A DNA stretch of 64,000 nt from Streptomyces sennicomposti (lineage in GTDB: Bacteria; Actinomycetota; Actinomycetes; Streptomycetales; Streptomycetaceae): contig NZ_JAIOAB010000017.1 of NCBI RefSeq assembly GCF_019890635.1, positions 1 to 64,000 of the forward strand, in the 5' to 3' direction. A model generated the notes under the pieces. The model was not told the DNA's origin. It searched no databases and saw only the letters and a list, made by a program, of their open reading frames with translations. The position numbers and the translations under genes are program-made. Of the stretch, positions 56,189-64,000 are shown piece by piece. Within the stretch, counting starts at the first letter, position 1; each line of letters opens with the position of its first letter.

Positions 56189-57403
56189 TCAGCGTTCGAG
56201 GACGAGGGCGAGGCCCTGGCCGACGCCGATGCACAGGGTGGCGACGCCCGTGCCGCCGCCCTTGCGGGCGAGCTGGTGGGCGACGGTTCCCGCGAGCCGG
56301 GCGCCCGAGGCGCCGAGCGGATGACCGAGGGCGATCGCGCCGCCCTGCGGGTTGAGGACGGCCGGGTCGAACGCGGGCCACTCGGCGAGGCAGCCGAGGA
56401 CCTGCGCCGCGAACGCCTCGTTGAGTTCGAGGACGTCGAGGTCGGCGAAGCCCTTCCCGGCCTTGGCGAGCGCGCGGTCGACCGCTTCGACGGGGGCGAG
56501 GCCGAAGTAGTGCGGCTCGACGGCCGAGACGCCGGTCGCCGAGATCCGGGCCAGCGGCTCCCGGCCGGTGGCCCGCAGCCCTTCCTCGTCGGCGAGCAGC
56601 AGGGCGGCGGCGCCGTCGTTGAGCGGGGAGGCGTTGCCCGCGGTGACCGTGCCGTTCTCGGTACGGAACGACGGCCGGAGCTTCGCCATCGCCGCGAGCG
56701 AGGCGTCGGGGCGTACGCACTCGTCGGCGGCGAACAGGACCGGCTCGCCCTTGCGCCGCGGGACGGGCACCGGGACCAGTTCGGCGTCGAAGAGGCCGCC
56801 GGCCTGTGCCTCGGCGGCCTTTTGGTGGGAGGCGAGGGCGAACGCGTCCTGCTGCTCGCGGGTGAGGGAGTGCTTGTCGGCGATGAGTTCGGCGGACTCG
56901 CCCAGCGGAACGGTCCACTGCGGCTCCATCCTCGGGTTGACCATGCGCCAGCCGAGGGTGGTCGAGTACAGCTCCGTGTGCCCGGCCGGGAACGGCCGGT
57001 CGCTCTTGGGCAGCACGTACGGGGCGCGGGTCATCGACTCCACGCCGCCCGCCACCGCGATCGAGGCGTCGCCGACGGCGATGGCGCGGGCGGCCTGGAT
57101 CACCGCCTCCAGGCCGGAGGCGCACAGCCGGTTGACGGTGACGCCGGGCACGCTGGTGGGCAGCCCGGCCAGCAGGGCCGCCATCCGGCCGACGTTGCGG
57201 TTCTCCTCGCCGGCGCCGTTGGCGTTGCCGAGGTACACGTCCTCGATCCGGGCCGGGTCCAGGTCCGGGGTGCGGGCGAGGAGTCCGCGCAGGGCGTGGG
57301 CGGCCAGGTCGTCCGGGCGGACGCCCGCCAGGGCGCCGTCGTAGCGGCCGATCGGGGTGCGGACCGCGTCGACGACGTAGACGGTCCTCAGGGCGTCCTT
57401 CAC
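56189..57403 (-). CDS. pcaF: 3-oxoadipyl-CoA thiolase
   Basis: A 404-aa thiolase with the acyl-enzyme Cys in [10 protein letters not shown], the His motif [10 protein letters not shown] and the second Cys in LCIGVGQG. It splits beta-ketoadipyl-CoA into succinyl-CoA and acetyl-CoA, the last step of the pathway. The GTG start at 57403 overlaps the pcaJ stop (GTGA). Confidence 0.95.
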   Translation of the reverse strand: MKDALRTVYVVDAVRTPIGRYDGALAGVRPDDLAAHALRGLLARTPDLDPARIEDVYLGNANGAGEENRNVGRMAALLAGLPTSVPGVTVNRLCASGLEAVIQAARAIAVGDASIAVAGGVESMTRAPYVLPKSDRPFPAGHTELYSTTLGWRMVNPRMEPQWTVPLGESAELIADKHSLTREQQDAFALASHQKAAEAQAGGLFDAELVPVPVPRRKGEPVLFAADECVRPDASLAAMAKLRPSFRTENGTVTAGNASPLNDGAAALLLADEEGLRATGREPLARISATGVSAVEPHYFGLAPVEAVDRALAKAGKGFADLDVLELNEAFAAQVLGCLAEWPAFDPAVLNPQGGAIALGHPLGASGARLAGTVAHQLARKGGGTGVATLCIGVGQGLALVLER

Positions 57404-58152
57404 TTCGGATCCTCCGCGTCCTTCAGGTCGGCTGCGTCCTTCGTGCCGTCGGCGTCCTCCGGGGCGTCCGCGCCCCTCGCGGCCTCGGCGGCCTTCGCGT
57501 CGTCCGCGCGCTCCGGGCCCGCCGCGACGGTCAGGCGGGCGCCGGTCGCGGCGGCGACCTCGGCCGCGGTGACGCCGGGCGCGGTCTCTCGCAGGACGAG
57601 TCCGTCGCCGGTGACGTCCAGGACGCCCAGGTCGGTGATGATCCGGTCCACGCACGCCCTGCCGGTCAGCGGAAGCGCGCACTCCGTGAGGATCTTCGGC
57701 GAGCCGTCCTTGGCGGTGTGGGTCATCACCACGATGACCGTGCGCGCCCCGTGGACGAGGTCCATCGCGCCGCCGATGCCGGTGACCAGCTTGCCGGGGA
57801 CGGCCCAGTTGGCCAGGTCGCCCTTCTCGGAGACCTGCATCGCGCCGAGCACGGCGACGTCGATGTGCCCGCCGCGGATCATCGCGAACGAGAGCGCCGA
57901 GTCGAAGAAGGACGCCCCGGGCAGGACGGTGACGGTCTCCTTGCCCGCGTTGATCAGGTCCGGGTCGACCTGGTCCTCGGTCGGGTAGGGGCCGGTGCCG
58001 AGGATGCCGTTCTCCGACTCCAGGATCACCTCCACCCCCTCGGGCAGATGGTTGGGGATCAGCGTCGGCAGTCCGATGCCGAGGTTGACGTACTGGCCGT
58101 CGCGCAGCTCGCGCGCGGCGCGGGCGGCCATCTCCTCACGCGTCCAGGCCAT
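57400..58152 (-). CDS. pcaJ: 3-oxoadipate CoA-transferase subunit B
   Basis: A 250-aa CoA-transferase B chain, with [24 protein letters not shown] and the catalytic-Glu region [12 protein letters not shown]. It activates beta-ketoadipate with succinyl-CoA together with PcaI. The last 45 residues or so are an Ala/Asp/Lys-rich tail not typical of the family. The ATG shares one base with the pcaI stop. Confidence 0.94.
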   Translation of the reverse strand: MAWTREEMAARAARELRDGQYVNLGIGLPTLIPNHLPEGVEVILESENGILGTGPYPTEDQVDPDLINAGKETVTVLPGASFFDSALSFAMIRGGHIDVAVLGAMQVSEKGDLANWAVPGKLVTGIGGAMDLVHGARTVIVVMTHTAKDGSPKILTECALPLTGRACVDRIITDLGVLDVTGDGLVLRETAPGVTAAEVAAATGARLTVAAGPERADDAKAAEAARGADAPEDADGTKDAADLKDAEDPK

Positions 58153-58982
58153 CAGCGGCTCACCGTCCCCCGCGAAGTGCCCTGCGCGGCGGGCGCCGTC
58201 GCCCGCGCGGCGGGCGCGGAGACCGTCCGCTTCTCGATCCGCTTGTCGGCCGCCTGCTCGGCGGTCAGGGCGACCACCCGCTGGACGAAGATCCCCGGCA
58301 GGTGCACCGCGTCGGGATCGATGCCGCCCGGTTCGACCAGTTCCTCCACCTCGGCGATCGTGACCTTGCCGGCCATCGCCGCGAGCGGGTTGAAGTTGCG
58401 GGTGGACCTGTTGAAGACGAGGTTGCCGTGCCGGTCGCCCCTCGCCGCGCGGACCAGCGCGAAGTCGGTGCGGATGCCGCGCTCCAGGACGTACTCGACG
58501 CCGTCGAACGCGCGGACCTCCTTGGGCGGGGAGGCCAGCGCGACGCCGCCGGAGCCGTCGTAGCGCCAGGGCAGCCCGCCGTCGGCGACCTGGGTGCCGA
58601 CCCCGGCGGGGGTGTAGAAGGCGGGGATGCCCGCGCCGCCGGCCCGCAGCCGCTCGGCGAGCGTGCCCTGCGGAATCAGCTCCACCTCCAGCTCACCGGC
58701 CAGGTACTGGCGGGCGAACTCCTTGTTGGCCCCGATGTACGAGCCGGTCACCCGGGCGATCCGCCCGGCCGCCAGCAGCACCGCGAGCCCCGAGTCCAGG
58801 GCGCCGCAGTTGTTGGAGACCACCGAGAGAGAGCCGGTCCCGCGCTCGTACAGCGCCTGGATCAGCACGTTCGGCACTCCGCTCAGCCCGAAACCGCCCA
58901 CCGCCAGGGACGCGCCGTCCGGCACGTCCGCCACCGCCTCCGCGGCCGTGGCGACCACCTTGTCCATCGAAACGAGCCCCAT
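58152..58982 (-). CDS. pcaI: 3-oxoadipate CoA-transferase subunit A
   Basis: A 276-aa CoA-transferase A chain, with [22 protein letters not shown], the GAD-like loop and [28 protein letters not shown] end. It is the first gene of the pca operon, with GGGAGAG just before the ATG at 58982. A 258-base gap separates it from the divergent pcaV. The C-terminal 30 residues are Ala/Arg-rich. Confidence 0.94.
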   Translation of the reverse strand: MGLVSMDKVVATAAEAVADVPDGASLAVGGFGLSGVPNVLIQALYERGTGSLSVVSNNCGALDSGLAVLLAAGRIARVTGSYIGANKEFARQYLAGELEVELIPQGTLAERLRAGGAGIPAFYTPAGVGTQVADGGLPWRYDGSGGVALASPPKEVRAFDGVEYVLERGIRTDFALVRAARGDRHGNLVFNRSTRNFNPLAAMAGKVTIAEVEELVEPGGIDPDAVHLPGIFVQRVVALTAEQAADKRIEKRTVSAPAARATAPAAQGTSRGTVSR

Positions 58983-59050
58983 CTCTCCCGAACGACACCC
59001 CGCGGCACGACGGCCCGCGACCGCGCCGGCACGAAGACACCGGCCCCCAG

Positions 59051-59070
59051 ATAGTCAGGGCACTGATTAT
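59051..59070. promoter_or_regulatory. Probable PcaV operator
   Basis: A 20-base imperfect palindrome with core TCAG-N4-CTGA and AT-rich flanks (7 of 8 arm positions pair), about 70 bases before pcaI. A related half-site TTCAGTACA lies at 59186-59194 near pcaV. In S. coelicolor PcaV represses pcaIJFHGBL by binding this intergenic region and is released by protocatechuate. Confidence 0.6.
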
Positions 59071-59240
59071 TTCCGCGAGGTTACCCACACGCTGCCACTC
59101 GGGGTCGAGGCCGTCAAGAGGCCCTTGAAGCGGCGGGTGCTCGGCGCGCGGCGAGTGATCCACGTACCGCCCGCGCACGGTATCGTTCAGTACACCTACG
59201 AATTCCGTGGGCGGCGACCGGACTCTCGCGAGGAGCGCAC

Positions 59241-59699
59241 ATGGCCGCGGTGGACCTCACCACCCACCCCGGGCACCTGGCCCGGCGGCTGCAGCAGGCC
59301 CACTATCTGCTGTGGAACGCGATGGTCTCCGAGGAGATCACCTCGCCGCAGTTCGCGGTCCTCAACGCGCTCGTCGCCGAACCCGGGCTCGACCAGCGCA
59401 CGGTGGGGGAGCGGGTCGGCCTCGACCGGTCCACCATCGCCGAGGTCGTCAGCCGGCTCGGACGGCGCGGGCTGCTGGACAAGGACCGCGACCCGCAGGA
59501 CGGCCGCCGCTTCCTGCTGCGGCCGACCGCGGAGGGCGAGAAGACCCACCGCAGGCTCGCCGTCCGCACGGCCCGGATGAACCAGGTCTTCCTCGGCCCG
59601 CTCAGCCCCGCGGAGCAGACCCAGTTCTTCGACCTGATCCGTCGGGTGGCGGACGCGGCCGAGGGCCTGCGCAACCCGGCCGAGCCCGACCGGGCCTGA
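59241..59699 (+). CDS. pcaV: MarR-family repressor of the pca operon
   Basis: A 152-aa MarR protein. The winged helix reads LDQRTVGERVGLDRSTIAEVVSRLGRRGLLDKDRDPQDGRR. By position and sequence type it is the orthologue of S. coelicolor PcaV (SCO6704), which represses the divergent pca operon until protocatechuate binds. ATG at 59241 with AGGAG upstream. Confidence 0.93.
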   Translation: MAAVDLTTHPGHLARRLQQAHYLLWNAMVSEEITSPQFAVLNALVAEPGLDQRTVGERVGLDRSTIAEVVSRLGRRGLLDKDRDPQDGRRFLLRPTAEGEKTHRRLAVRTARMNQVFLGPLSPAEQTQFFDLIRRVADAAEGLRNPAEPDRA

Positions 59700-59839
59700 G
59701 GCGCGGCGCGCACCGCGGCGCAGCCCTCCGGGGGCCGGCGCGCCCCGCCGCCGCCCGCCCCCTCACGGTTCGCCCGTTCGGCCCCGGGTACCCGGCCGGT
59801 CGCGAAGGTGACGGACCGCGACGAAAGGGGCGCTACGCG

Positions 59840-61030
59840 ATGAAGGCAGTGACCTGGCAGGGCAAGCGCGACGTGCGGGTGGAGGAGGTCCCCGACCCCG
59901 AGATCCAGGAGCCGACGGACGCCGTCATCCGGATCACCTCCAGCGGCCTGTGCGGCTCCGACCTGCACCTGTACGAAGTGCTCACCCCGTTCATGACGCC
60001 CGGCGACATCCTCGGCCACGAGCCGATGGGCGTGGTCGAGGAGGTCGGTCCGGAGGTGCCGAACCTCAAGCGCGGCGACCGGGTGGTCGTCCCGTTCCAG
60101 ATCTCCTGCGGCCACTGCTACATGTGCTCCTCGGGCCTGCAGACCCAGTGCGAGACCACCCAGGTCACCAGCGAGGGCATGGGCGCGGCCCTGTTCGGCT
60201 ACACCCGGCTCTACGGCGCCGTCCCCGGCGCGCAGGCCGAGTACCTCAGGGTTCCGCAGGCCCACTACGGGCCGATCAAGGTCCCCGTGGGCCCGGCCGA
60301 CGACCGCTTCGTCTACCTCTCCGACGTGCTGCCCACCGCCTGGCAGGCCGTCGCCTACGCCGACGTCCCGCCCGGCGGCACCGTCGCCGTCCTGGGCCTC
60401 GGCCCCATCGGCGACATGGCCTGCCGGATCGCCCGGGTGCGCGGCGCCGAGCAGGTGTTCGGCGTGGACCTGGTCCCCGAACGGCTGGAGCGGGCGCGCC
60501 GGCGCGGTGTGAAGACGTACGACCTGCGCGACTTCGACAGCGAGAAGGAACTCGTCGCCGCCATCCGCGACGAGACCCACGGGCGCGGCCCGGACGCCGT
60601 GATCGACGCGGTCGGCACCGAGGCGCACGGCAGCGCGGTCGCCAAGATGGTCCAGCAGGCCGCCGCGGTGATGCCCCGCCGGCTGAGCGGGCCGCTCGCC
60701 GAGCGCTTCAGCGTGGACCGGCTCGCCGCCTTCTACACCGCCATCGAGCTGGTGCGGCGCGGCGGGACCATCTCGCTGTCCGGCGTGTACGGCGGCTCGG
60801 CGGACCCGCTGCCGATGCTCACCATGTTCGACAAGCAGATCCAGTTCCGGATGGGCCAGGCCAACGTCCGCCGCTGGGTGGACGACATCCTGCCCTATCT
60901 GACGGACGAGGACGTGCTCGGCGTGGACGACTTCGCCACCCACCGGCTGCCGCTCACGGACGCGCCGCACGCCTACGAGATGTTCCAGCACAAGCAGGAC
61001 GGCGCGGTCAAGGTGCTCATGACGCCGTGA
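59840..61030 (+). CDS. Zinc-dependent alcohol/formaldehyde dehydrogenase-like
   Basis: A 396-aa zinc MDR enzyme. Catalytic zinc ligands are Cys38 and His60-Glu61 (GHEP); the structural zinc is held by Cys90, Cys93, Cys96 and Cys104. The nucleotide loop is LGLGPIGDMACRIAR followed by FGVDLVPER. It resembles the FdhA/glutathione-independent formaldehyde dehydrogenase branch. Monocistronic, 140 bases after pcaV. Substrate uncertain. Confidence 0.88.
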   Translation: MKAVTWQGKRDVRVEEVPDPEIQEPTDAVIRITSSGLCGSDLHLYEVLTPFMTPGDILGHEPMGVVEEVGPEVPNLKRGDRVVVPFQISCGHCYMCSSGLQTQCETTQVTSEGMGAALFGYTRLYGAVPGAQAEYLRVPQAHYGPIKVPVGPADDRFVYLSDVLPTAWQAVAYADVPPGGTVAVLGLGPIGDMACRIARVRGAEQVFGVDLVPERLERARRRGVKTYDLRDFDSEKELVAAIRDETHGRGPDAVIDAVGTEAHGSAVAKMVQQAAAVMPRRLSGPLAERFSVDRLAAFYTAIELVRRGGTISLSGVYGGSADPLPMLTMFDKQIQFRMGQANVRRWVDDILPYLTDEDVLGVDDFATHRLPLTDAPHAYEMFQHKQDGAVKVLMTP

Positions 61031-61089
61031 CACCCTAACGCCGTGACGCCCTGACGCGGCGTCGTCCGGCCGCTCGCCGCCCCGGCCCC

Positions 61090-62196
61090 CTACCCGCCGT
61101 CGCCCGGCCGCCCGTCGTCGGGCCTCGCGGGCGGCGGGCCGAGGATCTCGGCGAGGTCGTAGCGGACGGGCTCCTCCAGCTGGGCGTAGGTGCAGCTGCG
61201 CGGGGTGCGGTCCGGGCGCCAGCGGCGGAAGCGCGCCGTGTGCCGGAACCGCGCCCCGTTCTCCATGTGGTCGTACGCCACCTCGGCGACCCGCTCGGGC
61301 CTGAGCGGCACCCACGACAGGTCCTTCTTGCCCGACCAGCGGCTCGGCGCCCCCGGCAGCCGGGCCGACTCGTGGGCCGCCTCCTCGGACCAGGCCGCCC
61401 ACGGGTGCCCGGCCGCGCTGTCCATGCGCAGCGGCGCCAGCTCCTCGATCAGCTCGGCCCGCCGCTTCATCGGGAACGCCGCCGACACGCCGACGTGCTG
61501 GAGGCGGCCCTCGTCGTCGTAGAGGCCGAGCAGCAGGGAGCCGACCACCGGGCCGGACTTGTGGTGGCGGTAGCCGGCGACGACCACGTCGGCCGTCCGC
61601 TCGTGCTTGATCTTGAACATGGCGCGCTCGTCCTGGAGGTAGCGCAGCCCCGGCGGCTTGGCGATCACCCCGTCCAGCCCCGCGCCCTCGTACTGCTCGA
61701 ACCACCGCCGGGCCACCTCGACGTCCCGCGTCGCGGGCGCCACATGCACCGGGGCCGTGACCCCGGCGAGCGCCCTGACCAGCAGCGCCCGCCGGTCCGA
61801 CAGCGGTACGTCGAGCAGCGACTCGTCGTCCAGGGCGAGCAGGTCGAAGGCGACGAAGGAGGCCGGGGTCCGCTCGGCCAGCGTGCGCACCCGGGAGTCG
61901 GCGGGATGGATGCGCTCGGTCAGCGCGTCGAAGTCCAGCCGCCCCTCGCGGGCGATCACGATCTCCCCGTCCAGCACGCACCGCTCGGGCACCCGCTCCT
62001 TCAGCGCCGCCACCAGCTCGGGGAAGTACCTGGTCAACGGCTTGCCGGTCCGGCTGCCCAGCTCCACCTCGGGGCCGTCGCGGAACACGATCGCCCGGAA
62101 GCCGTCCCACTTCGCCTCGTACTGCATGTCCGGCGGGATCCTCGCCACCGACTTGGCGAGCATCGGCTTCACGGGCGGCATCACGGGCAGCTCCAT
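61090..62196 (-). CDS. Stand-alone ATP-dependent DNA ligase (LigC type)
   Basis: A 368-aa ATP-dependent DNA ligase. The adenylated Lys29 lies in EAKWDGFR (motif I); VLDGEIV, SFVAFDLLAL, GLDGVIAKPPG and MFKIKHERTADVVV are the later motifs. An OB-fold domain follows. It seals nicks in repair and probably works with the divergent LigD-type polymerase. The corresponding S. coelicolor gene is, as I recall, SCO6707. No Ku gene is in the window. Confidence 0.92.
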   Translation of the reverse strand: MELPVMPPVKPMLAKSVARIPPDMQYEAKWDGFRAIVFRDGPEVELGSRTGKPLTRYFPELVAALKERVPERCVLDGEIVIAREGRLDFDALTERIHPADSRVRTLAERTPASFVAFDLLALDDESLLDVPLSDRRALLVRALAGVTAPVHVAPATRDVEVARRWFEQYEGAGLDGVIAKPPGLRYLQDERAMFKIKHERTADVVVAGYRHHKSGPVVGSLLLGLYDDEGRLQHVGVSAAFPMKRRAELIEELAPLRMDSAAGHPWAAWSEEAAHESARLPGAPSRWSGKKDLSWVPLRPERVAEVAYDHMENGARFRHTARFRRWRPDRTPRSCTYAQLEEPVRYDLAEILGPPPARPDDGRPGDGG

Positions 62197-62340
62197 GCAG
62201 CGATTGTGCGTGTTCGCGAGGGGCCGCGCCCGTCAGCGGGCGTGGCGTGCCCGCCCGGCAGCGCCTGTGCGCCCAGGGAGGGCGGCCCGTCCGCGACGCC
62301 CGGTGTGCGGGGACCGCACCCTGCGCCTACCGTGGCACGC

Positions 62341-63375
62341 ATGGGCGAAGCGGTGGAACTGGACGTGGCCGGCCGGACCGTGCGGCTGTCCAGTCCGGAC
62401 AAGGTCTTCTTCCCGGAGCGCGGCTACACCAAGCTGGACGTGGCCCGCTACTACCAGGCGGTCGCCCCCGGCATCCTGCGCGCCCTGCGCGACCGCCCCA
62501 CCACCCTGGAGCGCTATCCGGACGGCATCACCGGCGAGTGGTTCTACCAGAAGCGGGCGCCCAAGGGCATGCCCGACTGGATCCCGACCGCGCACATCAC
62601 CTTCCCCAGCGGGCGCAGCGCCGACGAGATGTGCCCCACCGAGGAGGCGGCCGTGGTGTGGGCCGCCCAGTACGGCACCCTCACCTTCCACCCCTGGCCG
62701 GTGCGCCGCGACGACGTCGACCACCCGGACGAACTGCGCATCGACCTCGACCCGCAGCCCGGCACCGACTACGACGACGCGGTCCGCGCCGCCGGTGAAC
62801 TGCGCGCCGTGCTGGAGGAGTTCGGCGGACTGCGCGGCTGGCCCAAGACCTCCGGCGGGCGCGGACTGCACGTCTTCGTGCCCATCGAGCCGCGCTGGAC
62901 CTTCACCCAGGTACGCCGGGCCGCCATCGCGGCGGGCCGGGAGCTGGAGCGCCGGATGCCCGAGCAGGTGACCACCAAGTGGTGGAAGGAGGAACGCGGC
63001 GCCCGGATCTTCGTGGACTACAACCAGACCGCCCGCGACCGCACCATCGCCTCCGCCTACTCCGTGCGCCCCCGCCCGAACGCCCCCGTCTCCGCGCCGC
63101 TGCGCTGGGAGGAGGTGGGCGTCGCGCACCCCGAGGACTTCGACATCACCACGATGCCCGCCCGGTTCGCCGAGGTGGGCGACGTGCACGCCGACATGGA
63201 CGACCACGCCTACGCGCTGGACGCGCTGCTGGAGCTGGCCGACCGCGACGAGCGCGAGCACGGCCTCGGCGATCTGCCCTATCCGCCCGATCACCCGAAG
63301 ATGCCGGGCGAGCCGAAACGCGTCCAGCCCAGCCGCGCCAAGCGGGACGACCGGCCCGCCTCCGAGGCGTCGTAG
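62341..63375 (+). CDS. LigD-type polymerase/primase domain protein
   Basis: A 344-aa stand-alone LigD polymerase (AEP superfamily). The metal-binding Asp135 and Asp137 are in RIDLDPQPG, the nucleotide-binding His is in TSGGRGLHVFVPI, and DYNQTARDRTIASAYSVRP is the family segment. It adds ribo- or deoxynucleotides at DNA ends in end joining. ATG at 62341, divergent from the ligase gene over 144 bases. The ligase and polymerase functions that mycobacteria fuse in LigD are separate genes here. Confidence 0.92.
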   Translation: MGEAVELDVAGRTVRLSSPDKVFFPERGYTKLDVARYYQAVAPGILRALRDRPTTLERYPDGITGEWFYQKRAPKGMPDWIPTAHITFPSGRSADEMCPTEEAAVVWAAQYGTLTFHPWPVRRDDVDHPDELRIDLDPQPGTDYDDAVRAAGELRAVLEEFGGLRGWPKTSGGRGLHVFVPIEPRWTFTQVRRAAIAAGRELERRMPEQVTTKWWKEERGARIFVDYNQTARDRTIASAYSVRPRPNAPVSAPLRWEEVGVAHPEDFDITTMPARFAEVGDVHADMDDHAYALDALLELADRDEREHGLGDLPYPPDHPKMPGEPKRVQPSRAKRDDRPASEAS

Positions 63376-63405
63376 GCCCCCGAGGCGTCGTGGAAGACCC
63401 TCGTC

Positions 63406-64000
63406 TCACTCCCGCGGCGCCGGCCGCAGTACGGCGAACCGGGCGCCGTACGGATCGGCGAGGCGGGCGACGCGGCCGACCCCCGCGATGTCGGTGGCGG
63501 GCAGCCGGACCGTGCCGCCCAGCTCCGCCGCCCGGGCGACCACGGCGTCCGCGTCCAGCACGGCGAAGTACGGCAGCCAGTACGCGCCCGCCGCCGCCTC
63601 GGCCGGATCGTCGCCGAGCGGCACGAAACCGCCGAACATGGCGTCCTCGCCGCCGCCCGCCGGATTGACGCAGGTGTACGTGCCGTCCGGGAAGGACACC
63701 GCGGAGGTCTCCAGCCCCAGCACGCGGTGGTAGAAGGCGGCGGCCGCCGCGATGTCCGGCGTGTACAGCTCGACCCAGCACAGGGCGCCGGGTGCGCCCG
63801 CCACGTCCACGCCCGCGGTCCGCCCCGGCTGCCACAGCCCGAACGGCACGCCCGCCCGGTCGGCGAGGAGCGCCATGTGGCCCTCGCCCATGACGTCGAT
63901 CGGATGGACCAGCACACGGCCGTGCGCCTGCTCGGCGGCCGCGGCGGTCGCCCGGGCGTCGGGGGTGCGGAAGTACACGGTCCAGGACGGCGGCCCCTGG
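63406..64000 (-). CDS. VOC/glyoxalase-fold protein, cut by the window edge
   Basis: The C-terminal 198 codons of a two-module VOC (glyoxalase/bleomycin-resistance fold) protein; the frame runs through position 64000, so the start lies outside. Module boundaries are visible at YFRTPDARATAAAA and CWVELYTPDIAAAAAFYHRVLGLE; the chain ends DPYGARFAVLRPAPRE. Many actinobacterial relatives are called hydroxylases, without evidence. Function unknown. Confidence 0.85.
   Translation of the reverse strand, partial: QGPPSWTVYFRTPDARATAAAAEQAHGRVLVHPIDVMGEGHMALLADRAGVPFGLWQPGRTAGVDVAGAPGALCWVELYTPDIAAAAAFYHRVLGLETSAVSFPDGTYTCVNPAGGGEDAMFGGFVPLGDDPAEAAAGAYWLPYFAVLDADAVVARAAELGGTVRLPATDIAGVGRVARLADPYGARFAVLRPAPRE

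Overview
The window is chromosomal DNA from a Streptomyces, or a very close relative. GC content is very high and third codon positions are saturated with G/C. GTG and TTG starts are common, and genes are often chained by 4-base ATGA/GTGA overlaps. The order gnd-pgi-opcA-zwf-tal-tkt, then a Sfp-type phosphopantetheinyl transferase, then pcaLBGHFJI/pcaV, then a stand-alone DNA ligase and LigD-type polymerase, follows the S. coelicolor chromosome around SCO6650-SCO6710 as I remember it. There is no rRNA, tRNA, CRISPR array, prophage or intact insertion sequence that I can see. One miniature inverted-repeat element is present at 43891-44054.

Layout. 32-3169: a GH1 beta-glucosidase, a DUF574-type methyltransferase and an unknown small protein. 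3265-10730: a compact cluster that I consider the most interesting part of the window. It holds a CDP-alcohol phosphatidyltransferase, a zinc-less MDR dehydrogenase, a 6-pyruvoyltetrahydropterin-synthase-like T-fold protein without its zinc site and catalytic triad, a GT4 glycosyltransferase, a methyltransferase, a UPF0104 membrane protein, a creatininase-family amidohydrolase and a GTP cyclohydrolase II paralogue with Met at the product-determining position. 10718-15587: an MFS exporter with its TetR repressor and paired operators, an F420-type oxidoreductase, and an HIBADH-like dehydrogenase facing a second TetR gene across paired operators. 15718-24204: a six-gene pentose-phosphate operon (tkt-tal-zwf-opcA-pgi-gnd). 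24369-32003: an AraC regulator, a secreted protein, a GH4 enzyme, a metallophosphoesterase-PPTase pair, a small conserved protein, and an XRE regulator facing an HTH-less MmyB-type ligand-binding protein.

32506-41574: a sugar-use locus consisting of a LacI repressor, a lipoprotein solute-binding protein, two permeases, a cytoplasmic GH13 alpha-glucosidase and a secreted GH87-like alpha-1,3-glucanase. Similar TTGCGC palindromes lie in front of both the repressor and the transporter. 41822-49000: Tat-exported phospholipase C, the MITE, a DUF2510/LURP-one protein, a DMT transporter plus PAP2 pair facing a TetR gene, and a DUF2510 anchored protein. 49525-52203: a large LAL-type ATPase regulator that lacks the usual C-terminal HTH. 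52223-59699: the complete protocatechuate (beta-ketoadipate) operon pcaIJFHGBL with the MarR repressor gene pcaV. 59840-64000: a zinc alcohol dehydrogenase, a LigC-type ligase and LigD-type polymerase in divergent arrangement, and an edge-truncated VOC protein.

How the genes work together. The cyclohydrolase paralogue should stop at the formylated pyrimidine (FAPy) nucleotide. The neighbouring creatininase-family protein resembles archaeal ArfB, which deformylates exactly that compound. The altered T-fold protein keeps the pterin-binding Glu. With a glycosyltransferase, a methyltransferase and two membrane-lipid type genes in the same block, this looks like an orphan pyrimidine/pterin pathway whose product may be glycosylated and membrane-associated. 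That reconstruction is inference. The individual motif observations are direct.
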